DNA of 64,000 nucleotides from Trinickia terrae (GTDB lineage Bacteria; Pseudomonadota; Gammaproteobacteria; Burkholderiales; Burkholderiaceae): assembly GCF_005144415.1 (NCBI RefSeq), contig NZ_SWJE01000003.1:310001-374000 (forward strand), written 5' to 3'. The translations under genes were made by a program, and so were the position numbers. Below the pieces are notes generated by a model. It ran no database searches. It saw nothing but the letters and a program-made list of their open reading frames with translations, and was not told the origin of the DNA. Each line of letters begins with the position of its first letter. The stretch's first letter is position 1. This document shows positions 27,533 through 37,337 of the stretch, piece after piece.

Positions 27533-27549
27533 ATGCGGATTATCCGCAT
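27533..27549. promoter_or_regulatory. Perfect 17-bp palindrome upstream of the aroG promoter
   Basis: ATGCGGATTATCCGCAT is two exact 8-bp arms around one T. It lies 16 bp upstream of the aroG -35 and 64 bp past the tldD stop. It resembles an operator for a dimeric regulator; which one is unknown. Confidence 0.5.
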
Positions 27550-27556
27550 GCATCAA

Positions 27557-27587
27557 GGCAAATGTGCAATAAATTTGCGCGTTTGCC
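27557..27587. repeat. 31-bp imperfect inverted repeat after tldD
   Basis: GGCAAATGTGCAA pairs with TTGCGCGTTTGCC around a 5-base loop. The plus-strand RNA form has 13 pairs including two G-U. It starts 27 bases past the tldD stop. On the tldD strand two positions mismatch and no U-run follows, so terminator function is doubtful. Confidence 0.5.
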
Positions 27588-27613
27588 TGCGGCAGCATGA
27601 CGCGGGCGCCGCG

Positions 27614-29080
27614 TCAGACAGTGCCGCCGACAGTCATCCGGTCGATCCGCAGCGTCGGCTGGCCGACGCCCACCGGCACGCTCTGGCCTTCCTTGCCGCA
27701 CACGCCCACGCCCGTATCGAGCGCCATGTCGTTGCCGATCATGCTCACGTACTTGAGCGATTCCGGACCGCTGCCGATCAGCGTCGCGCCCTTCACCGGG
27801 TAGGTGACCTTGCCGTTCTCGATCATGTACGCCTCGGAGGCCGAGAACACGAACTTGCCGTTCGTGATGTCGACTTGGCCGCCGCCGAAGTTCACCGCGT
27901 ACAGGCCGTTCTTCACCGACGCGATGATCTCCTGCGGGTCCTTGTCGCCGTTGAGCATGTAGGTGTTGGTCATGCGCGGCATCGGCAGCGCGGCGTACGA
28001 CTCGCGGCGCGCGTTGCCGGTGACCGGCATCTTCATCAGGCGCGCGTTCAGCGTGTCCTGGATGTAGCCCTTCAGGATGCCGTCCTCGATCAGCGTGGTG
28101 CACTGCGTCGGGTTGCCTTCGTCGTCGATGTTCAGCGAGCCGCGGCGGTTCGGCAGCGTGCCGTCGTCGACGACCGTCACGCCCTTGGCCGCGACCTGCT
28201 CTCCGATGCGCCCGGCGAACGCCGACGAGCCCTTGCGGTTGAAGTCGCCCTCGAGCCCGTGGCCGATCGCCTCGTGCAGCAGCACGCCCGGCCAGCCCGG
28301 CCCGAGCACGACGGTCATCGCGCCGGCCGGGGCCGGACGCGCGTCGAGGTTCACGAGCGCGGCGTGGACAGCGTCGTCGACGTAGCGCTCGAGCACGGCG
28401 TCGGTGAAGTAGCCGTAGTCGAAGCGGCCGCCGCCGCCGCCGCTGCCGATCTCGCGCCGGCCGTTCTGCTCGGCGATCACCGTCACCGAGACGCGCACGA
28501 GCGGGCGGATGTCGGCCGCGAGCGCGCCGTCGCTGCGCGCGACGAGCACGACGTCGTATTCGCCCGCGAGGCCCGCCATCACCTGCGTGATGCGCGGGTC
28601 GCGGCTACGCGCCATCTGCTCGACGCGCTCGAGCAGTTTCACCTTGGCGGTGGCGTCGAGCGAGGCGAGCGGATCGGAGGGCAGGTAGAGATCGCGCCCG
28701 GCCACGCCTGTCAGCGACGACGCCACTTTCACCTTCTGCTTGCCGCCGCCGGCCTTGGCGATCGCGCGCGTGGCCTCGGCGGCCTGCGCGAGCGCTTGCG
28801 GCGAGAGGTCGTCGGAGTAGGCGAACGCGGTGCGGTCGCCGGACACGGCGCGCACGCCGACGCCTTGGTCGATGCTGAAGCTGCCCGATTTCACGATGCC
28901 TTCCTCGAGGCTCCACGCTTCGCTGCGCGTCGCCTGGAAGTACAGATCGGCGTAGTCGACGCGATGCGTGAAGATGTCGGCGAGCGTGCGCGTGAGCAAC
29001 GCTTCGTCGAGCCCGTAGGGCGTGAGAAGGACGTCTTTCGCGGTCGCGAGATTGCGGATGCCGGGTTCGATGATGTTCAT
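27614..29080 (-). CDS. tldD: Metalloprotease TldD
   Basis: This 488-residue zinc peptidase subunit acts with TldE/PmbA, for example in microcin maturation and CcdA antitoxin degradation in E. coli. The zinc motif [12 protein letters not shown] lies near residue 267. The C-terminal glycine-rich domain includes [18 protein letters not shown]. Length matches E. coli TldD (481). A run of five glycines ([13 protein letters not shown] near 210) comes from a CCG repeat. No tldE gene is in the window. Confidence 0.96.
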   Translation of the reverse strand: MNIIEPGIRNLATAKDVLLTPYGLDEALLTRTLADIFTHRVDYADLYFQATRSEAWSLEEGIVKSGSFSIDQGVGVRAVSGDRTAFAYSDDLSPQALAQAAEATRAIAKAGGGKQKVKVASSLTGVAGRDLYLPSDPLASLDATAKVKLLERVEQMARSRDPRITQVMAGLAGEYDVVLVARSDGALAADIRPLVRVSVTVIAEQNGRREIGSGGGGGRFDYGYFTDAVLERYVDDAVHAALVNLDARPAPAGAMTVVLGPGWPGVLLHEAIGHGLEGDFNRKGSSAFAGRIGEQVAAKGVTVVDDGTLPNRRGSLNIDDEGNPTQCTTLIEDGILKGYIQDTLNARLMKMPVTGNARRESYAALPMPRMTNTYMLNGDKDPQEIIASVKNGLYAVNFGGGQVDITNGKFVFSASEAYMIENGKVTYPVKGATLIGSGPESLKYVSMIGNDMALDTGVGVCGKEGQSVPVGVGQPTLRIDRMTVGGTV

Positions 29081-29220
29081 GCGTGTGTGCGTGGAATCGA
29101 TAAAAACGGTTGGGGTCGCGGCGGTTCGGCTTCGGTTCGTTGGCTGCTTCGTTTTATGTCAGCTTATATCGGGAAAATGGGGGTGGATGGGGTTCGGGCA
29201 AGGGGTGTGGCGCAGGTTCG

Positions 29221-30048
29221 TCATGCCAGCACGCGATGCCGCCACGCGGGCAGGCTCTGGCGCACCTCGGCGATGCGGGCGAGGTCGATATCGCCCGCCA
29301 CGACGCCCGCGCCTTCGTCGCGCACCGCGACGATCTCGCCCCACGGGTCGACCAGCATGCTATGGCCCCAGGTGCGGCGGCCGTTCTCGTGCGTGCCGCC
29401 CTGGGCTGCGGCGAGCACGTAGCACTGGTTCTCGACCGCGCGGGCGCGCAGCAGCATTTCCCAGTGCGCACGGCCTGTCGTATACGTGAACGCGGACGGC
29501 ACGACGATCAGCGCACAGTCGCCCATGCGGCGATACAGCTCCGGAAAGCGCAGATCGTAGCAGACCGACAGGCCGACCCGCCCGAACGGCGCCTCGAAGG
29601 TCCGAACCGTCTCGCCCGGACGGATCGTGCGCGCCTCGTCGAACGATTCACTGCCTTTCTCGAAGTTGAAGAGGTGGATCTTGTCGTAGCGGGCCGTTTC
29701 CGCGCCGTCGGGGGAAAAGACGAGCGTGGTGTTCAGCACCCGCGACGGCTCGGGCGCCACCAGCGGCAGCGTCCCGCCGATCACCCAGACGCCGTGCCGG
29801 CGCGCCGCGTCGGCCAAAAAGCGCTGGATCGGGCCGTCGCCGTGGGGTTCGCGCACGGCGAGCTTGTCGGTGTCCTTGAAGCCCATGAAGCAGAAGTACT
29901 CGGGCAGCAGCACGAGCTTGGCGCCTGCGGCGGCCGACTCGGCGATCAACTGGCCGGCGGCGTCGAGATTGCGTTCGCGATCGGGCGTGCTGACCATTTG
30001 CAGCGCGGCGACGCGGTAGGGCGTGGAACTGGGGTGTGGCTCGCTCAT
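29221..30048 (-). CDS. Nitrilase-superfamily amidohydrolase (Nit1/NitFhit type)
   Basis: This 275-residue carbon-nitrogen hydrolase shows the Glu-Lys-Cys triad: LVLLPEYFCFMG, TARYDKIHLFNF and GLSVCYDLRFPELYRRM. The best match by eye is the Nit1 branch, which hydrolyses deaminated glutathione to repair a transaminase by-product; this is an inference. It lies between yhdP and tldD on the same strand, an order common in betaproteobacteria. Confidence 0.9.
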   Translation of the reverse strand: MSEPHPSSTPYRVAALQMVSTPDRERNLDAAGQLIAESAAAGAKLVLLPEYFCFMGFKDTDKLAVREPHGDGPIQRFLADAARRHGVWVIGGTLPLVAPEPSRVLNTTLVFSPDGAETARYDKIHLFNFEKGSESFDEARTIRPGETVRTFEAPFGRVGLSVCYDLRFPELYRRMGDCALIVVPSAFTYTTGRAHWEMLLRARAVENQCYVLAAAQGGTHENGRRTWGHSMLVDPWGEIVAVRDEGAGVVAGDIDLARIAEVRQSLPAWRHRVLA

Positions 30049-30135
30049 GTCGTGAACTGTGGCACTCGCTCGAATCGCAGAAGGACGGCGGCTGATCCGG
30101 GCCTCGGCGCAGGGGCCGTTGGCCGCCGCAGTCCT

Positions 30136-33100
30136 TTACTGGGCGGGGGCCCCGTCCGGGACCGCCTCGGCCGGAGCACCCATCTTACCGCGATCGCCGC
30201 GCACCCGCTCGATGTGCGGGTGGGCCCAGGAACCGGTGATCTGGTATTGGCGCGCGAACGCGTGCGCGAGCGATTCCGAGAGCGCGAAGTTGGCGGCGAG
30301 CGCGCCGAGCCCGAGCAGCGGGTTGATGATCGTCGCGGCGATCACGGCGGAGCCGGCGCTCACGGTCGGCGTCAATTCGACGTGCAGGTCCTGCGTCTCG
30401 TGCGCGAGATCGACCGTGCCCTTCAGGCTGGCGCGGGCGGGCGCGGTCACCATCTTGAAGTCGTCGGTGCGGCCGACGCCGTTCTTGATCTGCCCCGTGC
30501 CCGTCACGCTCTCGAACGGCAGCCCTTCGCCGATCACGTCCTTGAAATTGAGCGTCAGGACGCGCGTCAGGCTCTGCAGGCTCAGCACGCCGAGCAGCTT
30601 CGCCACGCCCGGATCGACCTTGAGGATCTGCCCGTGGTGCAGGTCGAGCGCGACGTTGCCGGTGAGCGTCGGGTAGTCGATTGCCGTCGGGCCGCCGCGC
30701 CAGCCGACCTTCCCCGAGAACGATCCCGAGCCCTTTTTCACCGTGCGGGGCAGACCGAAGCGCTCGAGCAGCGCGCCGGCGTCGGCGATGTCGAGCTTGA
30801 AGTCGATCACGGTGCGCCGCGGCGAGTCGTCGGTCGCGTCGACACCCAGGCGGCGCGAGGCGCGCCAGTTCGCGGTCGCCGAGAGCTTGGCGGCCGGATT
30901 GCTCACTTCGAGCTTGTCGAGCTGCCAGACCGGCACGCCGTTGTCGTCGAGGTTGTGCGCGTCGACTTCGAGCTTGCCGATGTTGCGGTTGCGCACGGTG
31001 AGATCGTCGACGACGAGATCGATGGCCGGCATTTGCGCGGCGGGCGCGTGCATGACCTGGCCGACCAGCTCCTGCTCCATGGCGCCCGGAATCACGAGCT
31101 TGGCGAAGCGCGCCTGCAGCAGTCCGGCGTTGTTGCGGCCGGCGCTTGGCTTCCATGAGAGGTAGCCGGAGACCTGGTCCGAAGCGATGTTCGCCTGCCA
31201 GTCGCGGTCGATGCGCGATGCGCCGACGACCACGTTCTCCCATTGGCGATGGAGCAGCTTCAGGGTGTCGAAGTGGAGCGCGAAGCGGCTCGGCAGGAAT
31301 TGCGATGCGGTGCTGCCGCTCGTGCCCGCAGCCGGCCCCGGCGGTGCTGCGGCGCTGCTGGCGGCGTTGGCCGAATCGGCCGTCGCGGGCGCCTTGGCGG
31401 CGTGCAAGCCGCTGTAGAACGTGCGCCATGCGTCCGCATCGAACTCGCCGATATCGATGTTGGCGCTCACGCCCTCGTCGGGCAGGTCGGCCGGACGATT
31501 GAAGCCGATCGCGCCGCGCACGACGGTCGGGGTTTCGTGTGGCGGATGATGCACCACGTACGCCGCGGAGAGCTGGCCGAACGTCAGGTCGGCGCGCTGC
31601 AGGTCCGGGCCTTCGCTCGCGTCGAGCGGCTTGATCGTGAACGAGAACGGCATCGGCGTGCCGAGCGGCTTGTCGTACGGCGCGGGCAGGTCGAGCGCGA
31701 GGCCGGTGAGGTCGGAGTTCGCGGTCACCTCGGGCAGATGGCCCTTCGCGCCGCGCACGTTCACCGAGTACGGTGCGCTGCCCGAGACGTGCGTCAGCAG
31801 ATCCGCAGCCGGGCCGCGCAGATCGAGACGGCGCGCGGCATCGACCTCCACGCGGCCTGCCACGTTGAACGCGTACGTGCCGCTCAGCGCGCTATAGCCG
31901 CCGTCGGCGCGCACTTCGCCGCCGAGCCAGCGTCCGTTGATCCGGTCGAGCGTGAGCGTGTGCTCGGTAAAGCCGACCGTCCCCGTGAGCCGCGACAGCG
32001 GCGGCACGCCCGGTGCCTCGAGTTCGTTGCCGCGCAGCCCGATCGCTCCCGCGACGGCCGTGTGCGGTTTCGGATGGCGCGGAATGGTCAGCTTCAGCGC
32101 CAGCGTCGCCGGCCCGCTGCCTTGGACCTTGTCGCCGGCGTGATTGATCAGGCCGGCGATCGCGCTGTTGTTCGAATAATCGAGAAAATCGGCGAGCGGC
32201 CCGTGCGCCGCGCCTTCGATGACGAGCGGCGAGCCTTCCTTGTTGCCGAGGTCGTCGATGTGTCCGGCCACCTTGGTGACGAGCACGCGTTTGTAGCGCC
32301 CCTTGTCGATATCGAAGCGCAGCACGTTCTCCTTGAGCGTGAACACGCCGTCGATGTCGTCGAAGGCGGGCCAGATGTCGGGCGTGCCGTTCTTCAGCTT
32401 CTTGGGCGGCCACGGCGAAGGGTCGAACTTGCCGCCGGTGAACGGCGCCCTGATGCGGAAGATGCCGGCTTTCGGATCGAGCGAGTAGGGGAACTTGTCG
32501 AGGTTGCCGTGCACTTCGATCGTGCCGTTGCGCGCCATGCCGCCTTGCAGCCCGTGGCCGAGGTAGTCGCGCAGATGCTCGCCGATGCTCGTCGGCAGAT
32601 AGCGCGTGATGCGCGCGACGAGCGCATGGTCGATGTCGGCCTTCAGGTCGAGCGAGCCGCGTCCGTGGCCCGGGTTGGCGTAGTTCGCGACGATGGTGCC
32701 GGTGGTGTCGGCGTTCGCCACGCGGAAATCGGACACTGCGATCACGAACGGCTTGTGTTTCTCGCCGGGCTGGGCCGGCAGGATCGTCCAGTTGCCGTGG
32801 CCGCTCAGGCGGTCGAACGTGAGGCGCGGGTCGTCGAACTCGCCGGGGACCGTGACCGCGGCGTTGACCGTGTCGAGCGACACCGTGCCGTGCGTCTCGT
32901 CGGCATCGATCGTGCCCCAGAGGTTTTCGAATCCGGGAATGCCGACACGGGGGTGGCCCTTCGGCGAGAGGCCCGGCGGCGGTTCCTGCGCGGCCAAGCT
33001 GATGCCCTGCAGGTCGGCCTTGAAGCGGTAGTGGATGATCGGCGCCGCGCCGCTCACGCGCTGCTCGCTCGCCGCTTCGTCGTTCTCGGGCTTCGCGCGC

Positions 33101-34377
33101 TCGACTTCGATCTGGTAGTTCGCGACGAGCCCGCGCGGGTCGAAGCGCACGAGCTCGTTCAGGAAGCGCCGCGGCACCGGCAGCGCGCGACTGAATTCGG
33201 CGAGGATGCCGAGGTCGACGCGGTCGCCCGTGACGCTCATCAATTGCCCATGCTCGACAGTCGGCGCGCGGTAGCGGCCGACGAGCGTCGAGATCGCGAG
33301 CGTGCGCGAGATCGGCGTGCCGTCCGGCAACGGCGGCTGGCCGAGCTCGGCCAGCAGGTTCGAGAGCTTCAGCGTGTAGTCGTGCTGCGGGTCGATATCG
33401 ACGGACCACGAGAAGCGGGCGACCGGCACATCGAGCTTCGGCTGCGTCGGGTGCACGCGCAGCGCGACGTCGTAGCCCTGCAGGTCGCCGCTCGCCGAGC
33501 GGATGTGGCCGTCCGAGAAGTTCACCCAGATCGCGTTGGCCACGCGGCCCGCGAAGGTTTCGATCGGGAAGCTGACATAGCGTGCGAGCGCGGGCAGATC
33601 GACTTCGCCCGTCGACACGTAGGCCTGACCGGTCCAGTTCACCGGCTTGCCGATGGCCCGCAGATGCGCATGGCGGAACTGCGCGCGGAAGTCGAGCGGG
33701 CCGCGCAGCACGTTGCCGTCGGGCGGCGCCTGCAGCGCGATGCGGTGGTTCGCGCCGTCGTTCAGGATCGCGAGGCGGATGTTGGAGAGCGCGAGCTCCG
33801 GCGCGTCGTGCTGCGCGTCTTGCCAGCGCAGCGTGCCGCCGCGCAGCACGATCGCCTGCTGCTCGAGCAGCCAGGTCGAGAACGTGTCGTTGCCCTTGTG
33901 CGTCGTCGGCACCTGCACGCCCGCGACCGACAGCGCGCCGTCCGCCGAGCGCTCGACCAGCACGTCCGGCTGGTCGACGACGAGGCTCGAGAGCGTCGGT
34001 TTCAAATGGATGAGGGAGCGCCACGATACGGCGGCCGTCGCATGCGGGATGTTGAGCGCGAGCTTGCCGTCGCGGCCGCGGATGGTCAGGTCTGTCACGT
34101 CGATGCCCGGCTGGAAGCCGGACCAGCGCGGCGCGAGCTTGCCGATCCGCAATTGCGCGTGGAGCTTTTCGGAGACCAGGGTTTCGATGCGCGGGCGGAA
34201 ATCGTCGATGCGCGGCAGCACCAGGTAGCGCAGGCCCGCCAATGCGCCGATCACGAGGAAGTAGAGGACGAGTGCGACGGCCAACATCGTCCGCAGCGCA
34301 TGCCTGAGCAACGCGTGGTCGTGTCGCGGCGGCGGGGCGGCTTCGGCCGGATCGACGGCTTCCTTGCGGGCGGACAT
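30136..34377 (-). CDS. yhdP: YhdP family giant envelope protein (AsmA-like)
   Basis: This 1413-residue protein has one N-terminal membrane anchor (about 27-50, LRTMLAVALVLYFLVIGALAGLRYL) and a very long periplasmic part built of repeating beta strands. It ends in the AsmA-like C-terminal domain (LDLHHGQILKVDPGVAKLLGVLS, LTPTVSAGSAVIAATIINPLLGLGALAAN). YhdP-type proteins form bridge-like grooves that carry phospholipid to the outer membrane. The ATG at 34377 (MSARKEAVDP) was preferred because the upstream frame overlaps the glnE promoter region. E. coli YhdP is 1266 residues. Confidence 0.93.
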   Translation of the reverse strand: MSARKEAVDPAEAAPPPRHDHALLRHALRTMLAVALVLYFLVIGALAGLRYLVLPRIDDFRPRIETLVSEKLHAQLRIGKLAPRWSGFQPGIDVTDLTIRGRDGKLALNIPHATAAVSWRSLIHLKPTLSSLVVDQPDVLVERSADGALSVAGVQVPTTHKGNDTFSTWLLEQQAIVLRGGTLRWQDAQHDAPELALSNIRLAILNDGANHRIALQAPPDGNVLRGPLDFRAQFRHAHLRAIGKPVNWTGQAYVSTGEVDLPALARYVSFPIETFAGRVANAIWVNFSDGHIRSASGDLQGYDVALRVHPTQPKLDVPVARFSWSVDIDPQHDYTLKLSNLLAELGQPPLPDGTPISRTLAISTLVGRYRAPTVEHGQLMSVTGDRVDLGILAEFSRALPVPRRFLNELVRFDPRGLVANYQIEVERAKPENDEAASEQRVSGAAPIIHYRFKADLQGISLAAQEPPPGLSPKGHPRVGIPGFENLWGTIDADETHGTVSLDTVNAAVTVPGEFDDPRLTFDRLSGHGNWTILPAQPGEKHKPFVIAVSDFRVANADTTGTIVANYANPGHGRGSLDLKADIDHALVARITRYLPTSIGEHLRDYLGHGLQGGMARNGTIEVHGNLDKFPYSLDPKAGIFRIRAPFTGGKFDPSPWPPKKLKNGTPDIWPAFDDIDGVFTLKENVLRFDIDKGRYKRVLVTKVAGHIDDLGNKEGSPLVIEGAAHGPLADFLDYSNNSAIAGLINHAGDKVQGSGPATLALKLTIPRHPKPHTAVAGAIGLRGNELEAPGVPPLSRLTGTVGFTEHTLTLDRINGRWLGGEVRADGGYSALSGTYAFNVAGRVEVDAARRLDLRGPAADLLTHVSGSAPYSVNVRGAKGHLPEVTANSDLTGLALDLPAPYDKPLGTPMPFSFTIKPLDASEGPDLQRADLTFGQLSAAYVVHHPPHETPTVVRGAIGFNRPADLPDEGVSANIDIGEFDADAWRTFYSGLHAAKAPATADSANAASSAAAPPGPAAGTSGSTASQFLPSRFALHFDTLKLLHRQWENVVVGASRIDRDWQANIASDQVSGYLSWKPSAGRNNAGLLQARFAKLVIPGAMEQELVGQVMHAPAAQMPAIDLVVDDLTVRNRNIGKLEVDAHNLDDNGVPVWQLDKLEVSNPAAKLSATANWRASRRLGVDATDDSPRRTVIDFKLDIADAGALLERFGLPRTVKKGSGSFSGKVGWRGGPTAIDYPTLTGNVALDLHHGQILKVDPGVAKLLGVLSLQSLTRVLTLNFKDVIGEGLPFESVTGTGQIKNGVGRTDDFKMVTAPARASLKGTVDLAHETQDLHVELTPTVSAGSAVIAATIINPLLGLGALAANFALSESLAHAFARQYQITGSWAHPHIERVRGDRGKMGAPAEAVPDGAPAQ

Positions 34378-34524
34378 GCTGCGGCGAGTCGGCAATATGT
34401 TAGTTTTGCAGTCTGACGACGAAATGTAACACACGGGCAGGCCGCTCAAACCACCGGCTGCGCCTTGTTGCGCGGGCATTTCCCGGCCAACTTCTTACGC
34501 AGTTCCATCCCAGTCTCTAAATCC

Positions 34525-37314
34525 ATGACTGACGTTCCCCTCCTGAGTTCCAGCTATTCGAACTATGCGGCGCGCGCGATCGCGGCGCGTCCCGAGCTGG
34601 CCGCGCGCATCGCCGGCTGGGCGCAGGAGCCGCTCACGCGCGAGCGCATCGATGCGCGGCTCGACGCGCTCGTCGCCGAGCATCGGAGCGCCGCTGGCGC
34701 GCCCCTGGCGGAAGACGCGCTGCGCCGCGTGCTGCGCCAGTTGCGCACGGAAGTGTTTTGCGCGGTGATGGAGCGCGAGCTCGCCGGGCACGCGGATGTC
34801 GCCGAAGTCACCGGCGCGATGACGGACCTCGCCGAAGCGACGATCCAGCGCGCGCTGGCGGTGTTGTCGGAGGAGCTCGAGGCGCTTTACGGCGAGCCGC
34901 GCGGACCCGGCGGAGAGCGCCTCACGCTGGGCGTGGTCGGCATGGGCAAGCTCGGCGGGCGCGAGCTGAACGTTTCGTCCGATATCGACCTGATCTTCGT
35001 CTACGAGGACGACGGCGAGACCGCCGGCGGCACCCGCTCGCCGATCGCGACGCAGGAATTCTTCACGCGGCTCGGGCGGCGGCTCATCGGCGCGCTCGCC
35101 GAAGTGACCGCCGACGGCTACGTGTTCCGCGTCGACATGCGGCTGCGTCCGAACGGCGATTCGGGTCCGCTCGTCTGCAGTCTCGGCATGCTCGAGGAGT
35201 ACTTCTACGTGCAGGGCCGCGAGTGGGAGCGCTACGCGTGGATCAAGGGGCGGCTCGTCTCGGAGCCCGGGAGCGACGCCGCGAAGCGCCTCGCGACGCA
35301 GCTCGACGCGCTCGTCAAGCCGTTCGTCTACCGGCGTTATCTCGACTTCGGCGTGATCAGCGCGATTCGGTCGCTGCATCTGCAGATCCGCCAGGAAGCG
35401 CAGCGCCGCGCGTCGATGCGTCCCGACAAGGCCGACGACATCAAGCTCGGCCGCGGCGGCATCCGCGAGATCGAGTTCAGCGCGCAGGTGTTCCAGCTGA
35501 TTCGCGGCGGCCAGGACGCCGGCTTCCGGATTCGTCCGACGCTTGCGGTGCTGCGCCACGCGGCGGCGCGCGGGCTGATCGCGCCGAAGGTGTGCGCGGA
35601 TCTCACGCAGGCCTACAAGTTTTTGCGCGTGCTCGAGCACCGGCTCCAGTACCGCAACGACGCGCAGACGCATGCGATGCCCGTCGACCCGGACGAGCGC
35701 GCGCGCCTCGCGGCGTCGCTCGGCTTCGCCGATTACGCGGCGCTGATGGCGAAGCTCGACGGTTATCGCGAGCTGGTGGAAGCGCAGTTCGACCAGCTCT
35801 TTGCCGACAAGGTGCGCGGCAGCGGCGGCTGCGGCGTGGCCGAGGACGGCGCGGCCGCCTGGGTCTGGAGCAGCGCGCTCGATGACGACAGTGCCGGCGC
35901 TGCGCTGCTCGAGCGCCTCACCGAGCTCGGCTTCAGCGACCCAGCCGACCTGCTCGCACGGATGAAGGCGGTCTGGCAATCGGCGCGCTATGCAGGGCTG
36001 CCGGAGACGAGCCGCCGGCGCTTCGACACGATCGCGCAGCGCGCGCTCGAAGCGGCCGCCGCATTCGATGCCGACAAGCGCGGCCAGACGATCGCGCGCC
36101 TCTTCGATCTGCTCGAGGCGATCGGCCGGCGCGGCGCATATCTGGCGCTGCTCAACGAGTATCCGGCGGCGCTCGAGCGAGTGCTCGCGGTGCTTGGCGC
36201 ATCGCGCTGGGCGGCGGGCTACCTGATCCGGCATCCGCAGCTGCTCGACGAACTGCTCGACGACGAGGTGATCGCGAGCCCGTCCGATTGGCCCGAGTTC
36301 AAGTCGTCGCTGCGCGCACGGCTCGCCGCGGCCGCCGACGTCGAGCAGCAGATGGACCTGCTGCGCCATGCGCACCAGGCCGAGGTGTTCCGCATCCTGC
36401 TGATCGACCTGGCCGGGAAGCTGTCGGTCGAGCATGTCAGCGACGAGCTGTCGGCGCTCGCCGACTCGGTGCTCGACGTGACGATCGAAGCGGTCTGGAA
36501 GCACCTGGCGAAACACCACCGCGAGGTGCCGCGCTTCGCGGTGATCGCCTACGGCAAGCTGGGCGGCAAGGAGCTCGGCTACGCGTCCGATCTCGACCTG
36601 ATCTTTCTCTACGACGACCCGGACGACGCGGCTGCCGATGTCTACGCCACCTTCACGCGGCGCCTGATCACCTGGCTCACGATGGCGACCGGCGCGGGCA
36701 CGCTGTTCGATGTCGACCTGCGGCTGCGCCCGAACGGCGAATCGGGCTTGCTGATCACCGATCTCGACGCTTTCCGCCGCTATCAGCTGCGCGAGGGCGA
36801 TGCGGCGAATACCGCGTGGATCTGGGAGCACCAGGCGCTGACGCGGGCGCGCTTCTGCGCGGGCGATGCCGGGATCGGCGCGCAGTTCGAGGCGATCCGC
36901 GAGCAGGTGCTGACGACGCCGCGCGAAGCGGAACCGCTTGCCGCCGAGATCGTCGCGATGCGCGAGCGCGTGTTCGCCGGCCATCCGAACCGCACCGAGC
37001 TCTTCGACCTGAAGCACGATCGCGGCGGCATGGTCGATATCGAGTTCATCGTCCAGTACTGGGTGCTGCTGCATGCGGCGCGGCACCCGGAGATGATCCG
37101 CAACACGGGCAATATCGCGCTGTTGCGCGAGGTGTCGCGCTTCGGGCTCATGAGCCCCGAAGAGGCGGAGACGGCGGGCGGCGCGTACCGGGCCTATCGG
37201 AAGATGCAGCACAAGCTGCGTCTCGACGGGATGGAGGCGGCGCGGATCGCGCCGGAGCGCGTCGCCGACGAGAGGGCAGCCGTGCTGCGGCTGTGGCAGC
37301 GGGTGTTTGGCTGA
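34525..37314 (+). CDS. glnE: Glutamine synthetase adenylyltransferase/removase
   Basis: This 929-residue bifunctional nitrogen regulator has two nucleotidyltransferase domains. The N-terminal de-adenylylating one carries GMGKLGGRELNVSSDIDLIFV near 150; the C-terminal adenylylating one carries AYGKLGGKELGYASDLDLIFLY near 680. Each has its D-x-D metal pair and a following helical domain (RDVE-like RHGGIREIEF, RGGMVDIEF). I chose the ATG at 34525 (MTDVPLLSSSYSNYAARA); the frame is open 20 residues further up. It is divergent from yhdP. Confidence 0.97.
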   Translation: MTDVPLLSSSYSNYAARAIAARPELAARIAGWAQEPLTRERIDARLDALVAEHRSAAGAPLAEDALRRVLRQLRTEVFCAVMERELAGHADVAEVTGAMTDLAEATIQRALAVLSEELEALYGEPRGPGGERLTLGVVGMGKLGGRELNVSSDIDLIFVYEDDGETAGGTRSPIATQEFFTRLGRRLIGALAEVTADGYVFRVDMRLRPNGDSGPLVCSLGMLEEYFYVQGREWERYAWIKGRLVSEPGSDAAKRLATQLDALVKPFVYRRYLDFGVISAIRSLHLQIRQEAQRRASMRPDKADDIKLGRGGIREIEFSAQVFQLIRGGQDAGFRIRPTLAVLRHAAARGLIAPKVCADLTQAYKFLRVLEHRLQYRNDAQTHAMPVDPDERARLAASLGFADYAALMAKLDGYRELVEAQFDQLFADKVRGSGGCGVAEDGAAAWVWSSALDDDSAGAALLERLTELGFSDPADLLARMKAVWQSARYAGLPETSRRRFDTIAQRALEAAAAFDADKRGQTIARLFDLLEAIGRRGAYLALLNEYPAALERVLAVLGASRWAAGYLIRHPQLLDELLDDEVIASPSDWPEFKSSLRARLAAAADVEQQMDLLRHAHQAEVFRILLIDLAGKLSVEHVSDELSALADSVLDVTIEAVWKHLAKHHREVPRFAVIAYGKLGGKELGYASDLDLIFLYDDPDDAAADVYATFTRRLITWLTMATGAGTLFDVDLRLRPNGESGLLITDLDAFRRYQLREGDAANTAWIWEHQALTRARFCAGDAGIGAQFEAIREQVLTTPREAEPLAAEIVAMRERVFAGHPNRTELFDLKHDRGGMVDIEFIVQYWVLLHAARHPEMIRNTGNIALLREVSRFGLMSPEEAETAGGAYRAYRKMQHKLRLDGMEAARIAPERVADERAAVLRLWQRVFG

Positions 37315-37337
37315 GAGCCGAGAGGGACGGTGGGCGG

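Noticed and set aside
28430-28443. CCG trinucleotide run in tldD as a contingency repeat
   Set aside because: It encodes a short glycine stretch in frame; such short runs are common at this GC content.
31243-34416. 1057-codon plus-strand frame opposite yhdP
   Set aside because: Antisense shadow with low-complexity Arg/Ala/Val composition and no domain features.
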